Positions 1 through 9,325 of a stretch of 64,000 nucleotides of DNA are shown here, piece after piece. The notes beneath the pieces are model-generated. The model was not told the DNA's origin. It saw only the letters and a program-made list of their open reading frames with translations, and did not search any database. Numbering within the stretch: the stretch's first letter is position 1; the number at the start of each line of letters is the position of its first letter. The stretch is taken from contig NZ_JMLS01000023.1 of assembly GCF_000686845.1 (NCBI RefSeq), forward strand, positions 1 through 64,000. The letters run 5' to 3'. Position numbers and translations under genes: made by a program. Source of the DNA: Paenibacillus sp. UNC451MF. Its GTDB lineage: Bacteria > Bacillota > Bacilli > Paenibacillales > NBRC-103111.

Positions 1-107
1 AATAAAACCGTTGTTTTATTGTAACATAGTTCCAATGGAGTATAAAACTTATTTTTGCGCCGTAGCATGTAGAAGTTTGTAATTTTGCACCGAATGGCGT
101 TGGAAAA

Positions 108-116
108 TGATATAAT
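108..116 (+). promoter_or_regulatory. Extended -10 promoter of the response-regulator gene
   Basis: A TG-A-TATAAT extended -10 element lies about 40 bases before the first gene. No well-spaced -35 box is seen (a TTGCAC is 20 bases upstream), which fits an extended -10 promoter. Positions 1-107 hold no gene that I can support. Confidence 0.5.
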
Positions 117-154
117 GATAGACAAATTGTTGAGGGAATAGAGGAGAAAACGGG

Positions 155-544
155 ATGGCCAATTACCGTATTTTATTAGCGGATGATGAATTAGCGCTTC
201 GGTTTTTATTAACTGAAACTCTAGCAGACGAAGGCTACGAAATAACGGAAGCCGAGGATGGCAAAGAAGCGCTGTTAAACATACAAATCACCCAATATGA
301 CTTAATCATTTTGGATTATATGATGCCGGAGCTAACGGGAGTGGAAGTATGTGAATGGCTGCGCAATCAGTCGAACCCAAACCAAGCTACTCCAGTTATA
401 TTGCTGACCGCTAAAGCATTGGAGAAAGACCGCGAACGTGCGAAAAAGGCTGGGGTTAGCTCTTATATTGTGAAGCCGTTCAGTCCGCTTCAGCTGGTTG
501 ATACAGTTCAGCAATTGATTGAGAGCAGGCAGCAGGATGTTTAG
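155..544 (+). CDS. Single-domain response regulator (CheY-like)
   Basis: A 129-residue stand-alone receiver domain with no output domain. The acidic pair D10/D11, the phospho-acceptor D54 in LIILDYMMPE and the conserved Lys in VKPFSP are all present, so it should be phosphorylatable. The start follows a GAGGAG ribosome site. It sits 27 bases before a multidomain diguanylate cyclase that has its own HPt module, and the two are probably co-transcribed; the single receiver may trade phosphate with that HPt domain (inference). No histidine kinase is next to it, so the input is unknown. Confidence 0.9.
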   Translation: MANYRILLADDELALRFLLTETLADEGYEITEAEDGKEALLNIQITQYDLIILDYMMPELTGVEVCEWLRNQSNPNQATPVILLTAKALEKDRERAKKAGVSSYIVKPFSPLQLVDTVQQLIESRQQDV

Positions 545-571
545 TAACTATCTATTTTGAAATGACTGGAA

Positions 572-2311
572 GTGAAAGGTTTGCGTCAATTATCGCCTGA
601 GGAACGCTTGCAAAAGGAAGCAAGACTGATGAAGGAAGGGCGTAAGCGGTATGTGGATGAGCTCCGCAAACAGCTGAAGGAGTTTCACGACATGGGTGAG
701 GTTTGCGAGTCCGAGCGTACGCTTGAGACAGCCAAGCGTATCTATAGAGTGGTACATACGATCAAGGGCAGCGCACCTATATTTGGTTTCATGCGCATTG
801 GTTTTGTTGCTGAGAAGCTTGTCCGTCTCTGGGAATGGACTCAAGATTCGGCTAACGACTGGGATGCTGAACGAATTGCATTGGAATTCCAGCATGGTGT
901 ACACGCCGGGGCGCAGTGGAAGCAGCAGCTGCTCATGGAGTTTGATCTATATTGTCAGGAGATGGAACTGGACGAGCATCAGGAGCAGTTCGGGAAGCTC
1001 ACGCTTGCTCCTTCGGGGGGCAGGCTGCTCATAATAGATGATGATGAGGCTCTTCGTTCTTATCTAGTGCGGCGATTAAAACTGGAAGGCTATGAGGTGG
1101 ATCATGCTGCTGATGTTGTAACAGCTCAGAAGCTGCTTCGCGAGCATAATTACGATCTGATCACCTTGGATCTGATGATGCACCCGCAGTCTGGCTATGA
1201 ACTGTTTGAATTTGTGAAAGAGGACCCCACTTTAAAATGGGTACCGCTCGTAGTGCTATCCGGCCGGGATGATATTCATGATAAAGTGCGTTGTTTTTAC
1301 TTGGGCGCGGATGATTTCGTCACTAAGCCTTTTCAATATGAGGAATTGAGCGCACGCATCTACAGTCTGCTCAAGCGCACCAAAAACTTCGAGCAGATGG
1401 CGTTTCGCGACCCTTTGACAGGTATTTATAACCGCAGGTTCTTCGATCATCAAATTCAGGTGGAGCTGCAGCGGGTGACCCGCTATCCGGCTCCGATTTC
1501 ACTTGTATTTATCGATATTGATAGATTCAAATCTATAAACGATACGCATGGGCATCACGTAGGGGATTTGGTGCTGCAGGGATTGGCGCATGTGCTGCAA
1601 AAGCATCTGAGGTCAACCGACCTGATTGCGCGTTTCGGCGGGGAAGAGTTTGTGGTTGTACTTCCGGGAAGTACAGCACCGGATGCGCAAAAATCGATTG
1701 AATTCATTCTGCAGCAAATTCGTTCCGAACCGGTGGCTCAAAATGATGGACTTATCTTTCATATTACTTTCTCTGCGGGTATCTCTGCATGGTCCCAGGG
1801 AATGACTATAGAAGAGTGGATTAAGCGTTCCGATGATGCCATGTATGCTGCGAAGCAGGCTGGAAGAGACCGTGTCATGATTTATGCTGATGAGATGGGT
1901 GAATTTGGTTCTTCCTTGTCGGATGGAGCCGATGAGCATCGTCTGACGGTTTTAATCGCCGATGATGACCGTATTCTTCGCTCGATTCTGGTCTCTAAGT
2001 TGCAGCATCTTCCGGTCAGCTTCCTGGAAGCATCGGATGGTGAAGAGGCCTACAGCATTCTTACGCGACAGTCCGTTGATTTGTGTATTTTGGACGGCGT
2101 GATGCCTCGATTGGGAGGGTTTGAACTGTTGGATAGGTTCGAGAAGGAATGCTCAAAGCCGTCGAATTTGTCCATCTTGATGTTGTCCGGACGAAGCCGT
2201 GAGGATGAGCCAGCGAAGGGAATGTCGGCGGGGATAGATGTGTTCATGCACAAGCCGTTTTCGATGGTGGAACTTGAAATGAAAGTCAAGCAGCTGCTTC
2301 ATATCCAATAA
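572..2311 (+). CDS. HPt-REC-GGDEF-REC hybrid diguanylate cyclase
   Basis: A 579-residue cytoplasmic signalling protein. An N-terminal HPt-like helical domain carries H62 in VHTIKGS. A first receiver spans about 151-268 with D200. A GGDEF domain spans about 280-440 with an intact GGEEF signature (356-360), and an RxxD product-inhibition site (347-350) lies exactly five residues before it. A second receiver spans about 463-579 with D508. It should make cyclic di-GMP from GTP and be feedback-inhibited. The start is GTG with a weak ribosome site. Having HPt, two receivers and GGDEF in one chain suggests it integrates a phosphorelay, perhaps with the CheY-like protein just upstream. Confidence 0.9.
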   Translation: MKGLRQLSPEERLQKEARLMKEGRKRYVDELRKQLKEFHDMGEVCESERTLETAKRIYRVVHTIKGSAPIFGFMRIGFVAEKLVRLWEWTQDSANDWDAERIALEFQHGVHAGAQWKQQLLMEFDLYCQEMELDEHQEQFGKLTLAPSGGRLLIIDDDEALRSYLVRRLKLEGYEVDHAADVVTAQKLLREHNYDLITLDLMMHPQSGYELFEFVKEDPTLKWVPLVVLSGRDDIHDKVRCFYLGADDFVTKPFQYEELSARIYSLLKRTKNFEQMAFRDPLTGIYNRRFFDHQIQVELQRVTRYPAPISLVFIDIDRFKSINDTHGHHVGDLVLQGLAHVLQKHLRSTDLIARFGGEEFVVVLPGSTAPDAQKSIEFILQQIRSEPVAQNDGLIFHITFSAGISAWSQGMTIEEWIKRSDDAMYAAKQAGRDRVMIYADEMGEFGSSLSDGADEHRLTVLIADDDRILRSILVSKLQHLPVSFLEASDGEEAYSILTRQSVDLCILDGVMPRLGGFELLDRFEKECSKPSNLSILMLSGRSREDEPAKGMSAGIDVFMHKPFSMVELEMKVKQLLHIQ

Positions 2312-2356
2312 GGATTAATAGCTCATACTTTATTATGATAGTCGTTGAAAATGAAA

Positions 2357-2388
2357 AGCCCCTTGCTTCCGCTGTGGAAGAAGGGGCT
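2357..2388. terminator. Bidirectional terminator
   Basis: An AGCCCCTT...AAGGGGCT hairpin lies between the convergent cyclase and nrdB genes, with A-rich and T-rich flanks, and can serve both strands. Confidence 0.7.
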
Positions 2389-2397
2389 CATTTCTTA

Positions 2398-3438
2398 TTA
2401 CAGGTCGTCCCAGTTCATGTTGGACGATTTACTGTAGTTGGTCACTTTCTGCTCGAAGAAGTCCGTTTTTATGCCGTTCATGTTACTGAACGTTTCAACC
2501 CATTTCATCGGATGGTCTACAACTTCTGGGAACAAAATTTCGAGACCAAGGTTTCTCAAGCGCTCGTTAGACAAGTACTTGATGTATTGATCAATGATTT
2601 CGTTGCTGAGGCCGTTAATGTTGTTGTTAGTAATATATTGGCCCCATTCGATTTCATGCTGAACAGCGGTTCTCATCATTTGACGCAGCTCTTCGACGAG
2701 CTCGTCGGTGAAAACTTCCGGATTTTCCTTACGGATTTCCCGGAAAATATTTTGGAACAACGCCAGATGGGTAAGCTCATCGCGTTGAATGTACTTAATT
2801 TCGGATACAGTGCCTAGCATTTTACCTTGACGTCCGAGTGCGTAGAAGAAGCTGAAGCCGCTATAGAAGTAAATGCCTTCCAAAATATAGTTGGCCATAA
2901 TGGTTTTCATCAGGTTCGGCGTAGACGGTTCCTCGATAAAGTTTTCATACAAGTCGGTGATGAACCGGTTGCGGCGCAATAAGTGCTTGTCTTCACGCCA
3001 TTGGTTGTAAATATCGTCACGCGCTTCAGCTGAAACTACGCTATCCAGAATGTATGAATAGCTCTGGCTATGAACAGCTTCTTGGAACGTTTGTACCGTT
3101 AGGCACAGATTAACCTCGGATGCCGTAATGTATTCGTTAATGTTAGGCAGGTTCGCTGTTTGCAGTGAGTCTAGGAAAATAAGGAAGCTGATGATTTTAT
3201 CATAGCTTTGGCGCTCTTGAGGCGACAAGAATTTGTAGTCTTTAGCGTCTTGAGCCAAAGGAATTTCTTCTGGAATCCAGAAATTGTTCATCATCGTACG
3301 ATACATTTTCGTAGCCCAATCGTACTTTACATTGTTAAGCTCAATCAGATTCGTCGTATTACCACCGATCATGCGGCGTTTACCCCAGTCACGATCACCG
3401 TGCTCGTTAAACAATTTTTTCTTCTGTAATTGGTCCAA
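2398..3438 (-). CDS. nrdB: Ribonucleoside-diphosphate reductase, beta (R2) subunit
   Basis: The small subunit of class I ribonucleotide reductase, which holds the dinuclear metal/radical cofactor. The metal-binding pattern of R2 proteins is visible: the Asp of FLDSLQ, Glu and His of FQEAVHSQSY, the Glu of LEGIYFY, and Glu/His of RDELTHLALF. I chose the TTG at 3438, giving about 346 residues beginning MDQLQKKKLF, because a GGGGGT ribosome site precedes it at good spacing and related proteins begin there. An in-frame ATG at 3480 would add 14 residues encoded by a repeat element. It lies 397 bases downstream of nrdA in the same direction. Confidence 0.93.
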   Translation of the reverse strand: MDQLQKKKLFNEHGDRDWGKRRMIGGNTTNLIELNNVKYDWATKMYRTMMNNFWIPEEIPLAQDAKDYKFLSPQERQSYDKIISFLIFLDSLQTANLPNINEYITASEVNLCLTVQTFQEAVHSQSYSYILDSVVSAEARDDIYNQWREDKHLLRRNRFITDLYENFIEEPSTPNLMKTIMANYILEGIYFYSGFSFFYALGRQGKMLGTVSEIKYIQRDELTHLALFQNIFREIRKENPEVFTDELVEELRQMMRTAVQHEIEWGQYITNNNINGLSNEIIDQYIKYLSNERLRNLGLEILFPEVVDHPMKWVETFSNMNGIKTDFFEQKVTNYSKSSNMNWDDL

Positions 3439-3448
3439 AGAAGAGCTA

Positions 3449-3503
3449 CCCCCTAAATCCCCCTGCAAGGGGGACCCCATGGGGCTCTGCCCCCTGGACC
3501 CCC
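3449..3503. repeat. C/G-rich palindromic repeat (REP-like)
   Basis: A run of short palindromes made from CCCCCTGCAAGGGGG and GGGCTCTGCCCC-type words, directly abutting the nrdB start. This C/G composition contrasts with the flanking genes and resembles dispersed palindromic elements seen in many bacterial genomes (from memory). On the minus strand it supplies the ribosome site and possibly an alternative ATG for nrdB. Confidence 0.55.
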
Positions 3504-3544
3504 TCGGCTATGGGAGTTACTTGTTGTTGGTTTGGAGCGCGTCC

Positions 3545-3585
3545 GTACCCCTGATATTCGGCTTTTTCGCCGATATCAGGGGTAC
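3545..3585. repeat. Long hairpin in the nrdA-nrdB spacer
   Basis: GTACCCCTGATAT-TCGGC is followed by a six-base loop and its inverse: 17 paired bases with one bulged T. It sits in the 3439-3835 spacer, which otherwise holds no convincing gene. There is no T-run on the minus strand, so it may act as an mRNA stability or processing element rather than a terminator (inference). Confidence 0.6.
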
Positions 3586-3835
3586 ACGCTTTACGTTGGT
3601 GCGATAGTGCGTTTTGGTGTCAGGTTGGTGGAGCTGGGCGCTTACGTAAGTGCTTGCTCATTCGCTGTCGCTAATGAGAGGGCACCTACACGCTTAACGT
3701 CCTGAAGGTTTGGGCAGGGAAGGAAAGAGAGGCAGTTCGCTTCGCTGCTGCCAAAACCAAGAGCCCAAGAGCCAAACCCCAAACTCACAGAACCTAACCT
3801 GCTACATTACTTGTAATGCTTACATTATTATGCCA

Positions 3836-6061
3836 TTATGCCGAGCAGCTTACGCAATCTTCCACTTCAAGGCTTTTATTACGTACGTAGTAAACAGTTT
3901 TTAAGCCGTTTTCCCAAGCAGCCATATACAGCTCCAGGAATTCTTTAGCAGAAAGTTCAGGAGTGATGTACAGGTTGAATGATTGTGCTTGATCGATATG
4001 ACGTTGACGAACGCCAGCGGCTTTAATACTCCAATGTTGGTCAATACGATGAGCTTCTTTATAGAACCACATCGTTTCGGCATTCAAATTAGGAGCAGTT
4101 TGCGGAATGACCGCGTTTTTCTTTTCTTCCACGAAAAACTTGTTGAAGATCGGGTCAATACCGGCGGTAGATCCTGCGATCAACGAAGTGGAAGCCGTAG
4201 GAGCGATAGCGAACATCCAAGCGTTACGCACGCCATTTTTAGCAACTTGTTCTTTCAATTCGAGCCATTCCGGGCTGTTGTATCCGCGGTCTTCAAAGTA
4301 AACGCCAGTTTGCCATTCGCTGCCTTCGAATAATTTGAAGGAGCCTTTTTCTTTAGCGATTTCCATAGAAGCCTTGATCGCGTAGTAGTTCATCCACTCA
4401 TAAACTTCATCCGCTTTTGCAATATGCTCATCGGATTCCCATTGGATTTTCAGCTGAGCTAGCATTTGATGATAGCCACTAGAGCCGAGACCGACAGCAC
4501 GGTATTTTTTATTCGTAATTTCGGCTTGCGGGATAGGGTAGTGGTTCAAATCGATAACATTATCCATCATACGCATTTGCGTAGTTACGACACGCTCGAT
4601 ATCTTCTTTCGTGTACACGCGACCCAAGTTAAGGGAAGACAGGTTGCACACGACGAAGTCGCCACTCTTCACTTGATTCGTGATAATGCCGTCTTCATGG
4701 TGGCTTTGAACCAGCTCGGTTGGGCTCATGTTCTGGCAAATTTCAGTACACAGGTTAGAGCAATATACCATACCTGCATGTTTGTTAGGATTAGCTCGGT
4801 TGACGGTATCGCGGAAGAACAAGAAAGGTGTTCCTGTTTCGAACGAGCTCGTCATAATGCGCTTCATGATGTCGATAGCAGGAATTTCTTCTTTAGAAAT
4901 TTTATCGTCATTTACGCACTCCCAATAGCGGCGTTCCCATTCCTCGCCCCAACTGTCTTCGATCGAGTAGCCTTTTGTTTTACGAACCTCATGAGGGTCG
5001 AACAAGTACCAAGTGCCTCTCTCTTTAACAGTTTTCATGAACAAATCGGGGATACAAACGCCAGGGAAAATGTCGTGAGCTTTCATACGATCATCGCCGT
5101 TGTTTGTTTTCAAGTTAAGGAAATCGAGAATATCTTTATGCCATACGTCCAGGTACACGGCTACCGCACCAGAGCGCACGCCTAATTGATCTACCGCGAC
5201 AGCTGTATTATTGTAGTTTTTGATCCACGGCACTACGCCGCCTGCAACGCCCTTGTAACCGCGAATGTTTGAGCCGCGGCTGCGCACCTTGCCGACATAG
5301 ATTCCCATGCCGCCGCCATGCTTGGATACTTGAGCAAAGCTTTGGTCTACGTTATAAATGCCCCACAGGTTGTCCGGCACAGTATCAATAAAGCAGCTGG
5401 ACAGCTGATGCAGCGGTTTGCGAGCATTAGCCAGCGTCGGTGTAGCTACGGTCATTTCCAGGTTGCTGAGCACATCGTAGAATTGTTTGGCCCATTTAAG
5501 CTTGTCCGCTTCTTTCATGGCCAAATGCATGGCTACGCCCATGAACAATTCCTGCGGCAGCTCCAGAACTTCTTTGTCTACACCGCGAATCAAGTAACGG
5601 TCGGACAATGTTTTGAGACCAATATAGTTTAAGAGGTAGTCGCGCTCCGGTTTGATATAAGCGCCCAGCTCTTGAATTTCTTCCTTGGAATAGTTCTCGA
5701 CTATGTATTTTCCATACAGTCCCATATCGGTTAAGTAAGTTATGAGGGAATACAGGTCGCCGTAGCCGAAGTGGCCATATTTACGGTTCAAACGGGCTTC
5801 CTTGTACAAATCGTAGGTGAGAAGCTTTGCAGCGACATACTGCCAGTTCGGTTGTTCGACGCTTGTTTTTTCCACAGCTACTTGTATAAGCAAACGTTGA
5901 ATTTCTTTAGTAGAAATACCGTTGCGGAACAGTGGCAGCAATGCGGTTTCCAGCTCCAGCTGATCGCATTCCGGGTAAGATTCGCAGGCGAAATCGATAA
6001 CCTTCTTCATTTTGGAGAAAACAAGTTCTTCCTTAGTTCCGTCTCTCTTTACGATAATCAT
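3836..6061 (-). CDS. nrdA: Ribonucleoside-diphosphate reductase, alpha (R1) subunit
   Basis: The catalytic subunit of class I ribonucleotide reductase, 741 residues. An N-terminal ATP-cone-like segment begins MIIVKRDGTKEELVFSKMKK. The barrel carries the paired features NLCTEICQN and CNLSSLNLG, and the C-terminal tail ends CVSCSA, the redox-active cysteine pair. It converts NDPs to dNDPs together with NrdB. The start at 6061 is chosen because an AAAGGAGTAGGT ribosome site precedes it on the minus strand; the longer reading frame upstream lacks one. Two NrdR boxes and a good promoter lie upstream, so it should be repressed when dATP is plentiful. No nrdI or nrdH gene is adjacent. Confidence 0.95.
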   Translation of the reverse strand: MIIVKRDGTKEELVFSKMKKVIDFACESYPECDQLELETALLPLFRNGISTKEIQRLLIQVAVEKTSVEQPNWQYVAAKLLTYDLYKEARLNRKYGHFGYGDLYSLITYLTDMGLYGKYIVENYSKEEIQELGAYIKPERDYLLNYIGLKTLSDRYLIRGVDKEVLELPQELFMGVAMHLAMKEADKLKWAKQFYDVLSNLEMTVATPTLANARKPLHQLSSCFIDTVPDNLWGIYNVDQSFAQVSKHGGGMGIYVGKVRSRGSNIRGYKGVAGGVVPWIKNYNNTAVAVDQLGVRSGAVAVYLDVWHKDILDFLNLKTNNGDDRMKAHDIFPGVCIPDLFMKTVKERGTWYLFDPHEVRKTKGYSIEDSWGEEWERRYWECVNDDKISKEEIPAIDIMKRIMTSSFETGTPFLFFRDTVNRANPNKHAGMVYCSNLCTEICQNMSPTELVQSHHEDGIITNQVKSGDFVVCNLSSLNLGRVYTKEDIERVVTTQMRMMDNVIDLNHYPIPQAEITNKKYRAVGLGSSGYHQMLAQLKIQWESDEHIAKADEVYEWMNYYAIKASMEIAKEKGSFKLFEGSEWQTGVYFEDRGYNSPEWLELKEQVAKNGVRNAWMFAIAPTASTSLIAGSTAGIDPIFNKFFVEEKKNAVIPQTAPNLNAETMWFYKEAHRIDQHWSIKAAGVRQRHIDQAQSFNLYITPELSAKEFLELYMAAWENGLKTVYYVRNKSLEVEDCVSCSA

Positions 6062-6261
6062 AAAACCTACTCCTTTTTGAGCAAAGATGGGAAAAATGCG
6101 CATTGAAAAAGCATGCGGCCTGCTTAGAAATAAGCGGGCGCATGCCAGCAGCTAAGTAAGCCTAATTGGCAATGCATTGATGTGGTGCGGGTTCGCACGG
6201 CATGTACTACCGAATCTATGAAACCGCTGAAAGCGAATTGTGTCGTTTATGAGAGATATTC

Positions 6262-6318
6262 CCACAATATATAGTTGTGTTTGAAGCTGTAAATTGAATT
6301 TACCTCAATATATGGTGT
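6262..6318 (-). promoter_or_regulatory. Pair of NrdR boxes
   Basis: Two near-palindromic sites, CCACAATATATAGTTG at 6262-6277 and CCTCAATATATGGTGT at 6303-6318, each match about 13 of 16 bases of the NrdR consensus as I recall it. They are 41 bases apart, close to four helical turns. One lies between the -35 and -10 boxes and the other just downstream, as expected for repression by NrdR. Confidence 0.75.
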
Positions 6319-6325
6319 CTGTCAA
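6297..6325 (-). promoter_or_regulatory. nrdAB promoter
   Basis: On the minus strand TTGACA (6325-6320) and TAAATT (6302-6297) are 17 bases apart, with an NrdR box in the spacer. The stretch 6326-6651 beyond it holds nothing further that I can identify. Confidence 0.7.
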
Positions 6326-6651
6326 TTGAATAATTTTCGACAAATACTACGGTTTAGGAGGTGCTTTACTAGCTCTAAAATGGGGGAATTCCCGTGGATA
6401 AGGGCTATTTTGGGCTTAAATCAGCTTGCAGGAAGACTCCAATTAGCGGTTTTTTCGACATAAAAATAGGAGCTTAGACCTACGTGTGCTATCTCTACTA
6501 ATTCTAATGCTAGTTCAGTATAAACAAGATAGAAGTGAGAATCAATCTCAATAATATAATTTGTCTTATAACTTCCGAAGATCTGAGGAAGGAATTTCTA
6601 ATAACCAATAGAATATATGTTCGTATAAATTATTATGGAGGTTCTGTCCGT

Positions 6652-7266
6652 ATGATTCCATATTCCAAAAAACAATTAGCTCGATCTTACGATGCTGATG
6701 CTATACGTCGTTCGCAATCGTCCATAGCGGATTGGAAAGCTGGTGAGAGACGATATTTTGTAGGCCGTTTACGTGAGCAAGGCGGCAAGACAATATTGGA
6801 GATAGGGGCAGGGACGGGGAGGGATAGTCTTTATTTCAAGGAATGCGGATTTGAGGTTACCTGTATTGATTTATCAGAAGAGATGGTTCGTCATTGTAAG
6901 GAGAAGGGTTTGAATGCAGAGGTGATGGATTTTTATCAGCTTGATTTTGCAGATCAATCGTTTGATGCCGTTTACGCTTTAAACTGTTTATTGCATGTGC
7001 CGAAGCCGGAGCTGGGACAAGTGTTTGCTGAAATCCGCAGAGTGTTAAAAGCTGATGGCCTGTTCTACATGGGTGTATACGGGGGCCGTGACTCGGAAGG
7101 GGTGTGGGAGAACGATACGTGCGAGCCTAAACGATTCTTTTCCTTCTATACGGATGAAGCCGTTCAAGTAACGGTCAAAACGTATTTCGAGCTGGATTAC
7201 TTCCGCGTAGTCCCTCTTCAGCCGGACGAGCCCCATTTTCAATCCTTATTATTAATTAATAAATAA
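6652..7266 (+). CDS. Class I SAM-dependent methyltransferase
   Basis: A 204-residue Rossmann-fold methyltransferase. SAM motif I is ILEIGAGTGRDS, the acidic end of strand 2 is CIDLS, and motif II/III is FDAVYALNCLLHVP with RRVLKADGLFYMGVYGG after it. The start at 6652 follows GGAGG with ten-base spacing; the longer frame upstream has no ribosome site. The substrate cannot be told from sequence. It is a single gene closed by a strong terminator. Confidence 0.85.
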   Translation: MIPYSKKQLARSYDADAIRRSQSSIADWKAGERRYFVGRLREQGGKTILEIGAGTGRDSLYFKECGFEVTCIDLSEEMVRHCKEKGLNAEVMDFYQLDFADQSFDAVYALNCLLHVPKPELGQVFAEIRRVLKADGLFYMGVYGGRDSEGVWENDTCEPKRFFSFYTDEAVQVTVKTYFELDYFRVVPLQPDEPHFQSLLLINK

Positions 7267-7268
7267 AA

Positions 7269-7298
7269 GAAGCCCTGCAGTGTTTGCTGCAGGGCTTC
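7269..7298 (+). terminator. Terminator of the methyltransferase gene
   Basis: A perfect 12-base-pair hairpin, GAAGCCCTGCAG with a six-base loop, directly after the stop codon. Confidence 0.75.
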
Positions 7299-7352
7299 AT
7301 AATCTGTTGAGAAGTCAATTGATTCATCAAATATAAGGACGGTAAACGCTCA

Positions 7353-7382
7353 GAAGCCCTGCAGCATCATCTGCAAGGCTTC
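7353..7382 (-). terminator. Terminator of the ABC transporter gene
   Basis: A near copy of the hairpin at 7269 (same GAAGCCCTGCAG arm, one mismatch in the other arm), just past the stop of the minus-strand transporter. The two hairpins serve the two convergent genes. Confidence 0.65.
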
Positions 7383-7388
7383 ACCGCC

Positions 7389-9122
7389 TCAGCCGAACTG
7401 TGCATGATGAAGCTTAGCATACGCGCCTCCTACGGCAAGGAGCTCTTCGTGACGGCCTTGCTCGGCAATACCGTCCTCATTGACGACGATGATTCGATCA
7501 GCGTGACGGATCGTCGCGAGTCTGTGGGCGATGACGAGCGTTGTGCGGTTTGCCGACAACTCGCTAAGAGCTTGTTGGATGACCGCTTCCGTCTCGGTAT
7601 CGAGGGCAGATGTCGCTTCATCGAGTATAAGGATCGGCGGATTTTTGAGGAACATCCGCGCGATGGCCAGGCGCTGCTTTTGCCCGCCTGACAGCTTAAC
7701 GCCACGCTCGCCTACGGGCGTGTCCAGCCCGAGCGGCAGTGAGTCGATGACTGCCTCCAGATGTGCTCTGCGGGCGGCAGCGACGATCTCGGCTTCGGTT
7801 GCGCCGAGCTTGCCATAGGCGATGTTGTCGCGGAGCGTGCCCGCGAACAGGAATACATCCTGCTGCACAATGCCGATTTGTGCGCGCAGGGAGCGCTGTG
7901 TCATCTGACGGATGTCGATGCCGTCGATGGAGATGCTCCCGCTCTCGATTTCATAGAAGCGGGGGATGAGGCTGCACAGTGTCGTCTTGCCGGCTCCGGA
8001 AGGGCCGACGAAGGCGACTGTTTCGCCGGCGCGGATATGCAGATCGACGTCCTGCAGCACATGTGCATGATTTTCGTAGCCGAAGGTAACTCCATTGAAT
8101 TCAATATCCCCGCGTAGCTTTTTAACGTCAACCGCATTCGGAGCATCGGCCACATCCGGCTCCACATCCATAATTTCAAGGAACCGCTTGAATCCGGCCA
8201 TTCCCTTCGGATACTGCTCCAGAAGCGCAGTTATTTTCTCGATCGGTTTGAAGAAGATGTTGACGAATAGGAGGAAGCCGACGAGTTCACCGTAAGACAT
8301 GCCGCGGTAAATGACGAGCCAAGCCCCGCACAGAAGCACGAGCAGAGTAATGAGCCTCATGAGCAAATACATACCGGAGGAGCTGTAGGCGATGATCCAA
8401 TACGACTGCAGCTTGGCAAAGCGGTACTTTTTGTTGTTTTCCGCAAACTTCTTAATTTCGTGCTGCTCATTTGTAAACGACTGTACGACGCGAATACCGG
8501 CTACACTGTCTTCTACCTGTGCGTTTACATCGGCAATATTGGTGTACATTTGATTGGCGGCCTTAACCAGCTTCCCGTTGCAAAGAACGATGAGCCATAT
8601 TAATAAAGGCAAAGCAATAAAAGTAATGCAGGCTAGCTGCCAGTTCAAGTAAAGCATAATGGAAAAAGCACCGATAAAGGTCATGACGGCAATAAACAAA
8701 TCCTCCGGACCGTGGTGCGCCACTTCCCCGATTTCGAATAGATCGTTTGTCATTCTAGACATCAGGTGTCCGGTCTTATGATTATCGAAAAAGCGAAACG
8801 ATAATTTTTGCACGTGCTGAAACAGCTTTTGACGCATGTCGAACTCAATTTGAATCCCCAGCTTATGTCCCCAATAAGTCACGACAAATTGCAGCCCGCT
8901 GCTTATCAAATACATAGCGAGCAGCCCGGCGCCCGCCCACAGGATCCAAGGCCAGTTATGATCAGGCAGGAGCGTATCGACGATCCATTTGACGGCAAGG
9001 GGGAAGCACAGCTCAAGCAGCGCCACGAATAAAGAGGCTGTAAAATCGACGGCGAACAGCTTCCAATGAGGCCGATAGAAGGCAATAAAACGGCGTATCA
9101 CAAAAGATTCATTCCTTTCCAT
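7389..9122 (-). CDS. ABC exporter, fused membrane and ATPase domains (MsbA/BmrA type)
   Basis: About 577 residues. An N-terminal six-helix membrane domain (about 1-310) is followed by an ATPase domain with Walker A GPSGAGKTT, signature LSGGQKQR, Walker B ILILDEATSAL and the switch His in VIAHRLATI. The protein works as a homodimer or as half of a heterodimer; the cargo is unknown (lipid, peptide or drug). The start is uncertain: ATG 9122 has a weak ribosome site, a TTG at 9167 lies upstream, and a GTG at 9101 (MIRRFIAFYRPHW) follows GGAAAGGAA. It is divergent from the nikR-like gene. Confidence 0.9.
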   Translation of the reverse strand: MERNESFVIRRFIAFYRPHWKLFAVDFTASLFVALLELCFPLAVKWIVDTLLPDHNWPWILWAGAGLLAMYLISSGLQFVVTYWGHKLGIQIEFDMRQKLFQHVQKLSFRFFDNHKTGHLMSRMTNDLFEIGEVAHHGPEDLFIAVMTFIGAFSIMLYLNWQLACITFIALPLLIWLIVLCNGKLVKAANQMYTNIADVNAQVEDSVAGIRVVQSFTNEQHEIKKFAENNKKYRFAKLQSYWIIAYSSSGMYLLMRLITLLVLLCGAWLVIYRGMSYGELVGFLLFVNIFFKPIEKITALLEQYPKGMAGFKRFLEIMDVEPDVADAPNAVDVKKLRGDIEFNGVTFGYENHAHVLQDVDLHIRAGETVAFVGPSGAGKTTLCSLIPRFYEIESGSISIDGIDIRQMTQRSLRAQIGIVQQDVFLFAGTLRDNIAYGKLGATEAEIVAAARRAHLEAVIDSLPLGLDTPVGERGVKLSGGQKQRLAIARMFLKNPPILILDEATSALDTETEAVIQQALSELSANRTTLVIAHRLATIRHADRIIVVNEDGIAEQGRHEELLAVGGAYAKLHHAQFG

Positions 9123-9325
9123 AACAATGTATTTCCGTATTTTAATGGGGAAAAGGCTTTCCGGCAAGATAAGAGATCGTCATAATTATTTTTTCCATCT
9201 CCGAGAGTATGACATTACGGTGAAAAGTTTGGTTAGCCCCGTCCGAGTATGCTACATTAGAAAGAAGAATGCGGTCACGGAACGATAGTGATGCTATAGG
9301 CATCAAAGAAAAGGGGAGAGCAAGG

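Noticed and set aside
2335-2817. 160-codon plus-strand frame over the nrdB end
   Set aside because: Antisense to NrdB metal-site codons and overlaps a terminator.
4466-5185. 239-codon plus-strand frame across nrdA
   Set aside because: Entirely antisense to the conserved NrdA core; no ribosome site or recognisable motif.
9123-9325. NikR operator before the nikR-like gene
   Set aside because: A GTATGA half-site is visible, but no properly spaced TCATAC partner.
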